From: Candidatus Cloacimonadota bacterium
GTDB taxonomy: Bacteria > Cloacimonadota > Cloacimonadia > Cloacimonadales > JAJBBL01
DNA: 12,327 nucleotides
Reading direction: 5' to 3'
Assembly: GCA_020532365.1 (NCBI GenBank)
Contig: JAJBBL010000190.1
Span: 1 to 12,327, forward strand
The number at the start of each line of letters is the position of its first letter. Positions within the stretch are counted from its first letter, which is position 1. The position numbers and the translations under genes were made by a program. Positions 6,859 to 12,327 of this stretch are shown here, piece by piece. The notes beneath the pieces were generated by a model. It was not told the origin of the DNA and ran no database searches. It saw nothing but the letters and a program-made list of their open reading frames with translations.

Positions 6859-6902
6859 GGAGTAATATTTTGAAGCTGTATCTAACACCTTGCCTTACCT
6901 GT

Positions 6903-6950
6903 AATTAAAAATCTTTTACTAAGGGACTTATCAGGGGGAGAGGTAAAAGA
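6903..6950 (-). terminator. possible weak intrinsic terminator after rnpB
   Basis: On the - strand, TCTTTTAC (6943-6950) can pair with GTAAAAGA (6912-6919) over 8 bases, followed at once by TTTTT (6907-6911). The stem is AT-rich and the loop is 23 bases long, so it would be inefficient. The rnpB P1 stem followed by a pyrimidine run (about 6961-6970) may terminate instead. Confidence 0.3.
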
Positions 6951-6975
6951 GATGTTATAAAAAGAAAAGGTCAAT

Positions 6976-7422
6976 TTCAAAGAGGGATTTAAGCCGGATT
7001 CTGTCATCTACCTAATAAGTAGAAGAATATCCATTTATCTAAGCCAGATATTACTATCCCCTTAAAGGGGTCTCGACAGACGTCAAGCTGACTTTTGCTG
7101 CTTACCCGAGAACATAATGCCGGGTCGGCACCGGGGCAAGCCCCTGTTCTCCTATTTAGCATTGCACCAGATAAGGCTTTCCTGGCATACATCGTCACCG
7201 ACATACCCGGTAGTCTCTTACACTACCATTTCACCCTTACTCCGCTCGGTTACCACCACTCAAGGCGATGCCTATGAGTGTGGCAACTCGCTCGAAGCGG
7301 TTTCTTTTCTGTGGAGCTGCTCTCCATTACTGAAGCTTCCCGTTAAGAAGTATCCTACCCTACGGTGTCCGGACTTTCCTCCCTGAGTTTAACTACAGAG
7401 CGGATATTTACCCCTCTTTGAA
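6976..7422 (-). ncRNA. rnpB: RNase P RNA, bacterial class A
   Basis: This is the catalytic RNA that removes 5' leaders from tRNA precursors. Read on the - strand it has the universal blocks in order: GAGGAAAGTCCGGAC (near 7369-7386), ACAGAAAAGAAACCGC, AGTAAGGGTGAAATGG within 7215-7241, GCTAAATAGGAG before P15, and ACAGAATCCGGCTTA at 6990-7004, whose bases pair with the first block to form P4. The ends pair as P1 (TTCAAAGAGGG with CCCTCTTTGAA, 11 bases), which sets the approximate limits. The length of about 447 is greater than the 377 of E. coli. L15 keeps the GGU that binds the tRNA CCA end (7130-7132) but has an extra GGGG-CTTG-CCCC hairpin beside it. Its promoter lies within the end of the zinc-ribbon gene, and an initiator tRNA gene follows. 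Confidence 0.96.
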
Positions 7423-7432
7423 TTGCGCCTAT

Positions 7433-7460
7433 ATTATAAGCACTTACTCTACTTCGTCAA
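7433..7460 (-). promoter_or_regulatory. strong sigma70-type promoter of rnpB
   Basis: On the - strand, TTGACG (7455-7460, five of six matches) and a perfect TATAAT (7433-7438) are 16 bases apart. The predicted start near 7426 falls just before the P1 stem of RNase P RNA. The -35 hexamer is inside the last codons of the upstream zinc-ribbon gene (Val-Asp-Glu), so that gene's tail is constrained by the promoter. Confidence 0.8.
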
Positions 7461-8181
7461 CATTTTTTTCGATCAAGGAGGTATCGACTATCATTCTGCC
7501 GCAACTTTCACAGCTCACGATCGTCTCCTTACGAGCAATATCAATAAGCAACTGAGGTCTGATGCTAAATCCGCAACCGCCACACCCCTTGTTATTATTA
7601 ACAAACACAACTGCGCGTCGATTCTTATTGTTAATCAGAGAGGCGTATCTTTTGACGATATTTAAAGGTAATGTTTTAGCGATTTGATTACGCTCATCAC
7701 GTGTATCTTGAATAACCTTATCAACATTCACGATCTGTTTTCTCAAATCAGCCTCTTTATCTTGTAGTTCACCTTCAGCCCCTTCAAATCCCTCTTTAGC
7801 TTTTTGGTAGAGCTCTTTGAGTGCCTGTTCTTCATCCATCAAGTCGAGTATTTTATCATCTATTTTCTGATTTTTCTCTTTTAAATGGTCGATTTCAGAG
7901 TTAAGAGCTTTGTACTCTTTATTGGTCTTAATCGAGGGTAATTGGCTCTCATATTTCTCAATTTTTTCGTTATTACTTTTGACTTCTAACTCAAGCGTAT
8001 CACGACTTTTCCCGTTATTATCCAGTGCTTTTTTTGCATCATCGACCCTTTTCTTCGCTTCTGCAACGTTTCTTTCCAGCTCTTCAAGCTGCAGAGGCAA
8101 CCTCTTTTTAAGCACCTCTTTTTCGCCGATAACTTTATCTAAACCTTGCATCTGGACTAAGGAGGCCAGTATTTTTATCAT
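7444..8181 (-). CDS. coiled-coil protein with C-terminal C4 zinc ribbon (DUF164/CT398-like)
   Basis: This is a 245-residue cytoplasmic protein. Residues about 15-165 form a long charged coiled-coil hairpin rich in Lys, Glu and Asp. It contains the family motif TNKEYKALNSEI at 86-97, at the turn region. A four-cysteine zinc ribbon closes the protein: C200-GG-C203 and C224-ES-C227, with RPQL between them. This architecture is the widespread bacterial 'C4-type zinc ribbon domain-containing protein' family (DUF164; chlamydial CT398). Its function is not established, though links to envelope, secretion or nucleic-acid-related roles have been suggested. AAGGAG lies 6 bases upstream of the ATG, within the last codons of nadC, and the ATG follows the nadC stop directly (TAAATG). 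The two are clearly one transcript. The rnpB promoter overlaps its 3' end. Confidence 0.9.
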   Translation of the reverse strand: MIKILASLVQMQGLDKVIGEKEVLKKRLPLQLEELERNVAEAKKRVDDAKKALDNNGKSRDTLELEVKSNNEKIEKYESQLPSIKTNKEYKALNSEIDHLKEKNQKIDDKILDLMDEEQALKELYQKAKEGFEGAEGELQDKEADLRKQIVNVDKVIQDTRDERNQIAKTLPLNIVKRYASLINNKNRRAVVFVNNNKGCGGCGFSIRPQLLIDIARKETIVSCESCGRMIVDTSLIEKNVDEVE

Positions 8182-9006
8182 TTATATCTCCTTTATCAGT
8201 AAACTAATATCTAAAGCTTTATGTGAATGAGTGATAGCACCTGTAGAGATAAAGTGAACACCCGTCTTCGCATATTCTTCTATGTTTTCTAAGTTGACAC
8301 CACCGGAAACCTCTAACTCAACAATGTTTCCATACATATAAACTGCCTCTTGAATCATTTCTGGTCTCATATTGTCGAGCAACACACGGTCAATTCGACA
8401 CTCGACAGCTTCTTTCAGTTCGTCTAAATCTTTCACTTCAACTTCGATCTTGTAGTTGACATTATTACGTTTAATCTGTTCGACTGCCTCCGTTATCCCA
8501 CCTACTGCTTCGATATGATTATCCTTGATCATTACCATATCAAATAAGCCGAAACGGTGATTATAACCGCCACCTATACGTACTGCATACTTTTCTAACT
8601 CGCGTAGTAGTGGGGTTGTTTTTCTGGTGTCTAACAGCTTAACATTATAGGGGGATATAATGTCGACCATTGTTCGGGTTACCGTTGCAATGCCACTAAG
8701 TTTTTGCAGGAAGTTAAGAGCTACCCTTTCCCCTTTCAAGATGGCACTGGAAAGCCCATTGATTTTAACAATTTCCTCACCTTTTTTAAGAGTATCCCCA
8801 TCTTTTTTATAGATTACGTAGCTAACATTACTATCTAACTTCTGGAAAACCTTTATCGCTATATCAAGTCCAGCTAATACACCATCCTCTTTAGCAATCA
8901 TAAACGCACGCGACTTATCATTCCCCATATCTAAATTATCGGTGGTCATATCCCCGTGTCCGATATCTTCAAGTAAACTCAACTCTATGATTTGATCTAT
9001 ATTCAT
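8182..9006 (-). CDS. nadC: nicotinate-nucleotide diphosphorylase (carboxylating), quinolinate phosphoribosyltransferase
   Basis: This converts quinolinate and PRPP to nicotinate mononucleotide, CO2 and pyrophosphate, the committed step of de novo NAD+ synthesis in the cytoplasm. At 274 residues it is normal for the family. Signature blocks are ERVALNFLQKLSGIAT at 93-108, DTRKTTP at 126-132, the substrate-binding RIGGGYNHR at 143-151, KDNHI at 161-165, EVEV near 194, LLDNM near 220 and the phosphate-binding SGGVN near 245. GAAGG lies 7 bases upstream of the ATG. No clear own promoter is visible in the 32 bases between the upstream terminator and the ATG; a TTGCCA with a poor -10 (TATGTC) overlaps the terminator. 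Transcription may therefore depend on read-through, discussed in the findings. nadA and nadB are not in the window. Confidence 0.96.
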   Translation of the reverse strand: MNIDQIIELSLLEDIGHGDMTTDNLDMGNDKSRAFMIAKEDGVLAGLDIAIKVFQKLDSNVSYVIYKKDGDTLKKGEEIVKINGLSSAILKGERVALNFLQKLSGIATVTRTMVDIISPYNVKLLDTRKTTPLLRELEKYAVRIGGGYNHRFGLFDMVMIKDNHIEAVGGITEAVEQIKRNNVNYKIEVEVKDLDELKEAVECRIDRVLLDNMRPEMIQEAVYMYGNIVELEVSGGVNLENIEEYAKTGVHFISTGAITHSHKALDISLLIKEI

Positions 9007-9016
9007 ACATCAACCT

Positions 9017-9199
9017 TCAGCTATAGGAACTATGACATAAAAAAAGCATCTGCTCTGGCAAATGCTTTATATATGTCTCTTTAACTGTTCCGATTGTATT
9101 GTTTTTTTGCATATCTTCTGCTGGTCTCATTGTTTCTTCCCTTCTGTACAGTCTGAAAACAGTAGACCAATCCGTCAAATTTATTTTTCGCGTCTTCAT
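9017..9199 (-). CDS. doubtful small ORF between manC and nadC (possible leader peptide)
   Basis: This is a 60-codon ORF whose ATG directly follows the manC stop (TAAATG). A second in-frame ATG at 9130, which would give 37 residues starting MRPAEDMQ, has a better ribosome site (AAGG, 9 bases upstream). I recognise no domain, signal peptide or membrane segment; the N-terminal part is basic, and one C-terminal cysteine lies in LCHSSYS. The ORF runs straight through a strong intrinsic terminator hairpin (9039-9068) and stops 10 bases before nadC. A real gene seldom does this, so the ORF may be chance. If it is translated, it could act as a leader that disrupts the terminator. No homologue is known to me. 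Confidence 0.25.
   Translation of the reverse strand: MKTRKINLTDWSTVFRLYRREETMRPAEDMQKNNTIGTVKETYIKHLPEQMLFLCHSSYS
9039..9068 (-). terminator. strong intrinsic terminator between manC and nadC
   Basis: On the - strand, AAAGCATTTGC and GCAGATGCTTT form an 11-pair stem (one G-T wobble) closed by the tetraloop CAGA. It runs into seven T in total, three of them in the stem. This is a textbook rho-independent terminator for the ftsK-lolA-manC transcript. It also separates those genes from nadC, whose ATG is only 32 bases downstream. Confidence 0.85.
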
Positions 9200-10258
9200 T
9201 TATAGATATTCGTTCCAATCCTTTTTATCTATCTCTGTTATCACCTCTTTGACCCGCTCAGCGCTCTCTTTTTTGGTGATTAAAATAGCGTCGGGCGTAT
9301 CTACCACTACAAGGTTTTCAACGTCAACTAAAGCTATCAACCTATGGTCAGAATGCACGTAGTTTCCTTCGCTGCCGACAGCAATAACTTTACCCTTAAA
9401 AGTGTTATTATTCTTATCTTTCTCAGAGAGTTCAGCTACTGCACGCCAACTACCAACGTCGTTCCAATGATAGTTAACTGGTATCACTACTCGATTATCT
9501 GCTTTTTCCATAATAGCGATGTCCACAGGCACTCGCTCCATTCTTGAATAAATCAAGCCTATATCGGCATCGAGACCCTCTTTATCCCACTTCTCTTCAA
9601 TCTCCTCGATCAACTCGTAAATACCAGGAGCATATCGCTTGAAGTTAGAGAGTATTGAGTCAATAGTCCACATAAACATCCCACTGTTCCAAAGGTAGTT
9701 ACCCTGTTCGAGGAAGGATTTAGCGGTAGCGAAGTCTGGTTTTTCTTTAAAGGTATTAATTTTCATTACCCCTTCACTGACTTTTTCCCCCGCCTCAATA
9801 TATCCATAACCGGTTGCAGGATAGTCTGGTTGAATACCGAAAGTTACTAAGTTACCCTCTCTTGCAGCCTCCAGACCCACTTTAATACTGTCGATAAAGA
9901 TATCCTGTTCGACAATTATATGGTCTGATGGGAGAATCAACATCGTCTTGTCTCCAGAATACTTTCTCTTCAAATAAGCTGCGCTGAGTGCAACACAAGG
10001 CGCAGTATTCTTGCCAAACGGCTCTATGATAAGATGGTCATCCTCTATCTTAGGTATATTATCTTTAATTAGGGGTATTTGAGCCTCTGTTGACACTACA
10101 TAAATACTCTCTAAGCCGATCATCGGAAATAAACGCTCTACAGTCTCCTGAATCATCGTTTTCTCTGAAAACAGGTACAAGTATTGTTTGGGCGTAATCT
10201 CACGACTAAGCGGCCAAAATCTCGTTCCTGATCCACCTGCCATTATAACTGAAATCAT
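9200..10258 (-). CDS. manC: mannose-1-phosphate guanylyltransferase (GDP-mannose pyrophosphorylase)
   Basis: This makes GDP-mannose from mannose-1-phosphate and GTP in the cytoplasm, feeding mannose- and fucose-containing envelope glycans. The protein has 352 residues. The nucleotidyltransferase signature GGSGTRFWPLSRE is at 8-20, followed by PKQ at 23-25. EPFGKNTAP is at 79-87, the metal-binding PSDH at 110-113, YGYIE at 151-155, FKEKP at 170-174 and NSGMF at 191-195. It is the single-domain form of about 350 residues. The C-terminal mannose-6-phosphate isomerase (cupin) domain of the roughly 480-residue AlgA/ManC type is absent, so an isomerase must be encoded elsewhere. A strong ribosome site, AGGAGGAG, lies just before the ATG. 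The gene follows lolA after 52 bases with no terminator, so it is probably cotranscribed with it. Confidence 0.95.
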   Translation of the reverse strand: MISVIMAGGSGTRFWPLSREITPKQYLYLFSEKTMIQETVERLFPMIGLESIYVVSTEAQIPLIKDNIPKIEDDHLIIEPFGKNTAPCVALSAAYLKRKYSGDKTMLILPSDHIIVEQDIFIDSIKVGLEAAREGNLVTFGIQPDYPATGYGYIEAGEKVSEGVMKINTFKEKPDFATAKSFLEQGNYLWNSGMFMWTIDSILSNFKRYAPGIYELIEEIEEKWDKEGLDADIGLIYSRMERVPVDIAIMEKADNRVVIPVNYHWNDVGSWRAVAELSEKDKNNNTFKGKVIAVGSEGNYVHSDHRLIALVDVENLVVVDTPDAILITKKESAERVKEVITEIDKKDWNEYL

Positions 10259-10310
10259 TTCTCCTCCTGATTCCTCTATCTACTTAATTTTCACACTATA
10301 ACTCAAATCT

Positions 10311-10937
10311 TTATCTAACAACCGAGTATGTCTCATCCCAGTGTTTTGTAAAGATGTTTTTATCGACTACACTTTTGGTGTCATAATTTTTGAAGCTAAA
10401 AGTCACCCTATTCCCATCTTTATCGTCGTATGAGATCGACTCTATAAGTGCGTCGTGCATCTGCATAACAACGGTTATTTTGGCTACATATTCGTCCTTT
10501 GTTTTCAAAGTAATCTCAACCTTTTCAGCATCCTTTTTTGTGATTGAGACGTCCGACTCCTGGATAAAGTGCTTGATGATATCGCTGGGATCGATGAGAT
10601 TATTTGCTTGATTTTGCTCCGCCACGATTATCGTTCTCGCTAAATCGTCAATTACGTAATAAACGCCGTCGTAGAGCACTTTCTGCCCTATCGGTTCGCG
10701 ATAGACGATTGCCGCTTGTTCACCAGATACATACAAAGTTCCAAACGAGTCTAAATCAACGTTTTGACGTTTCCAGTAGTTGTTCTGGGTGAACTCAACT
10801 GAGAAGCTCGTCAAATTCTCGTAACGTTCTACTAATCTATCGAGGATGTTTTCCTCTTCGGTTCGCTCTGCAAATAGCATTGTAGCGAATAACAAGATAG
10901 TGACTACTATCAACTTACTGATCGAGTTTATACGCAT
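10311..10937 (-). CDS. lolA: outer-membrane lipoprotein carrier protein, LolA family
   Basis: This is a periplasmic chaperone that ferries lipoproteins from the inner to the outer membrane. I start it at the ATG at 10935-10937 (208 residues) because AGGAG sits 7 bases upstream and the product then begins with a good signal peptide: MRINSISK, a hydrophobic core, and probable cleavage after LFA at residue 23. A start seven codons earlier (10958) lacks this. The mature part has the LolA beta-sheet pattern, including LVERYENLTSFSVEFTQ, 'GTLYVSG', 'IVYREPIGQKVLYDG' and the late 'YDDKDGNRVTFSFKNYD'. The first 23 bases overlap the 3' end of ftsK in a different frame, so the ribosome site is inside ftsK. 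Sequence identity to E. coli LolA looks low, so a LolA-like paralogue remains possible. Confidence 0.88.
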   Translation of the reverse strand: MRINSISKLIVVTILLFATMLFAERTEEENILDRLVERYENLTSFSVEFTQNNYWKRQNVDLDSFGTLYVSGEQAAIVYREPIGQKVLYDGVYYVIDDLARTIIVAEQNQANNLIDPSDIIKHFIQESDVSITKKDAEKVEITLKTKDEYVAKITVVMQMHDALIESISYDDKDGNRVTFSFKNYDTKSVVDKNIFTKHWDETYSVVR

Positions 10938-12327
10938 CGATAATCTCCTGAGTAGCAATCACTTCACGTGATTTACTTCCTACGTGTTTACCTATTATTT
11001 TAGCCTTTTCTAACGAGTCTACTAATCTTCCCGCCCTGGCATACCCTATTTTGAAGTGTCTCTGCAGCATAGATACTGATGCTGAGTCAGCACTTAGCAC
11101 TAACTTTGCAGCCTCTACAAAGAGTTCATCATCGTAATCATAAAACTCGAAACCATCATCTGATAAATCGATAATCTCTATTGTTTGCTCCGGTTTTGGC
11201 TGTGTTCTCAAATAAGCCACTAAGTTCTCAATCTCTTTATCAGACACGAATGCGCCGTGTATCCTTTCTGGGTTTGACTTGTAGGGGGAGACGAACAACA
11301 TATCACCCATACCGAGAAGATTTTCCGCACCGTTCATATCGAGAATAACCCTCGAGTCAACTTTCTGAGCCACTTGGAAAGCTATTCGCGCTGGGAAGTT
11401 AGCTTTGATTAAGCCGGTTATGATCTTGATCGAAGGTCTTTGAGTGGCTAATACTAAGTGAATACCGATCGCCCTCGCTTTCTGTGCTAATCTGGTGATT
11501 GAAAATTCAATGTCACGGCCAGAGCTCATAATTAAGTCAGCAAACTCATCAATAACGATTACTATCACAGGCAACGTCTCATAAGTCGCTTCATCCTCAT
11601 CCGGTTGTTGCTCCTTAACCCTTTTATTGTAAGAACCTATATCTCTAACCCCTAACTCCTGAAGTAGCTCGTAACGACGTTCCATTTCAGAGACTGCCCA
11701 ATTGAGCACAATTAACGCTTCCTCAGGGTCTGCCACTATATCTTGAATCAGGTGTGGAATCCCCTCATAACCGGAAAGCTCAACCCTTTTCGGGTCAATT
11801 AATATCAAGCGAAGTTCGTCAGGTGTTGTATTAAACAAAAGGTTACAGATCACTGCATTGATACAAACACTTTTACCGGAGTTTGTTGACCCGGCAATTA
11901 GAAGGTGCGGCATTCTTGACAAGTCTGCCACTACTGGTGTACCGGCTATATCTTTCCCTAAAGCAATAGTTAGTAAGGCATTATTCTTTTCCATCTGTTC
12001 CGAAAGTAAAACATCTTTCAAGTAAATGATTTCCCGCTGTTTATTAGGAACTTCTATTCCTATCAAACCTCTACCCGGAATAGGAGCTTGTACCCTTATA
12101 CTCTTAGCTTTGATGGCTAAAGCCAAATCGTCTGCCAAAGACATAAAGCTGCTCACTTTTATGTTAGGGGCGGGCTTTAACTCGTACTGCGTAATAATAG
12201 GTCCGACATTAACGTTTACCACCTCAGCTTCAACCTTGAATTGAGCAAGTTTATCTATAAGAATCTTGCTCGTACTATTTATCATCGCTTCCATCTCAGA
12301 CCTATCTCTGAACATAACCTTAGCAGA
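10915..12327 (-). CDS. ftsK: DNA translocase FtsK/SpoIIIE (5' part cut off by the window)
   Basis: The frame stays open to the right edge, so this is the C-terminal part of a longer protein; the N-terminal membrane domain is not seen. Numbering from the internal Met at 12315, the translocase alpha/beta motor contains Walker A GSTNSGKS at 142-149, DPKRVEL at 174-180, Walker B with IDEFADL near 255-261 and TQRPS at 291-295. The winged-helix gamma domain, which reads chromosome-orienting sequences, spans about 398-456 (LQRHFKIGYARAGRLVD). FtsK forms a hexameric pump at the division septum that clears and aligns chromosome termini. The usual 'SVDVITG' after TQRP reads SIKIITG here. The stop overlaps the start of lolA by 23 bases; ftsK followed by lolA is a familiar pairing in several Gram-negative groups. 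Confidence 0.95.
   Translation of the reverse strand, partial: SAKVMFRDRSEMEAMINSTSKILIDKLAQFKVEAEVVNVNVGPIITQYELKPAPNIKVSSFMSLADDLALAIKAKSIRVQAPIPGRGLIGIEVPNKQREIIYLKDVLLSEQMEKNNALLTIALGKDIAGTPVVADLSRMPHLLIAGSTNSGKSVCINAVICNLLFNTTPDELRLILIDPKRVELSGYEGIPHLIQDIVADPEEALIVLNWAVSEMERRYELLQELGVRDIGSYNKRVKEQQPDEDEATYETLPVIVIVIDEFADLIMSSGRDIEFSITRLAQKARAIGIHLVLATQRPSIKIITGLIKANFPARIAFQVAQKVDSRVILDMNGAENLLGMGDMLFVSPYKSNPERIHGAFVSDKEIENLVAYLRTQPKPEQTIEIIDLSDDGFEFYDYDDELFVEAAKLVLSADSASVSMLQRHFKIGYARAGRLVDSLEKAKIIGKHVGSKSREVIATQEIIDAYKLDQ

Noticed and set aside
7004..7386. Open frames on both strands between 7004 and 7386
   Set aside because: They lie inside the RNase P RNA, whose conserved blocks and P1 pairing explain the sequence.
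10938..10958. Earlier ATG for lolA giving MLLRRLS ahead of the signal peptide
   Set aside because: The ATG at 10937 has AGGAG 7 bases upstream and gives a standard signal peptide; the longer form extends deeper into ftsK without support.
1..12327. Mobile elements, CRISPR arrays, toxin-antitoxin or defence genes
   Set aside because: I saw no transposase or integrase frames, spaced repeat arrays, nuclease modules or long inverted repeats. Nearly all the DNA is accounted for by conserved housekeeping and energy genes.

Overview
The window is a dense stretch of bacterial chromosome, AT-leaning by eye, carrying conserved metabolic and cell-envelope genes. The organism is most likely a Gram-negative anaerobe. 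It has a periplasmic lipoprotein carrier (LolA), which implies an outer membrane, and a complete six-subunit Rnf complex with a long RnfB holding seven predicted [4Fe-4S] clusters, as in fermentative anaerobes. It also has MeaB, the chaperone of B12-dependent methylmalonyl-CoA mutase. I cannot name the phylum; the combination would fit an uncultured or FCB-like lineage, which is a guess.

Layout. Bases 1-1388 (+ strand) hold the 3' end of a lon-like protease gene, a small DUF4911-like gene and meaB, packed as one operon. From 1422 onward every gene is on the - strand. Read in the direction of transcription from the right edge: ftsK (5' end cut off by the window), lolA (overlapping ftsK out of frame), manC, a doubtful 60-codon ORF that runs into an intrinsic terminator, nadC, a coiled-coil/zinc-ribbon protein gene, rnpB (RNase P RNA), the initiator tRNA gene, and then the operon rnfCDGEAB. 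This operon ends tail-to-tail with meaB, with 33 bases between them.

How the genes work together. Rnf oxidises reduced ferredoxin with NAD+ and pumps Na+ or H+. MeaB serves the propionate/succinate branch of fermentation and NadC makes NAD+ precursor, so these modules share redox metabolism, although no regulatory link between them is visible. ManC supplies GDP-mannose for envelope glycans, LolA moves lipoproteins to the outer membrane and FtsK segregates chromosomes at division. Strong sigma70-like promoters stand before rnpB, the tRNA and rnfC.

I see no obvious new defence or mobile system. The observations most worth checking are: an uninterrupted C10 tract inside rnfC whose slippage would abolish Rnf; a palindrome placed at the rnfC transcription start; a small ORF that reads through a terminator just ahead of nadC; an initiator tRNA whose three-G:C signature is softened to G-U; an extra mini-hairpin in the L15 loop of RNase P RNA; and an in-frame 18-base repeat in rnfB that marks a ferredoxin-domain duplication.
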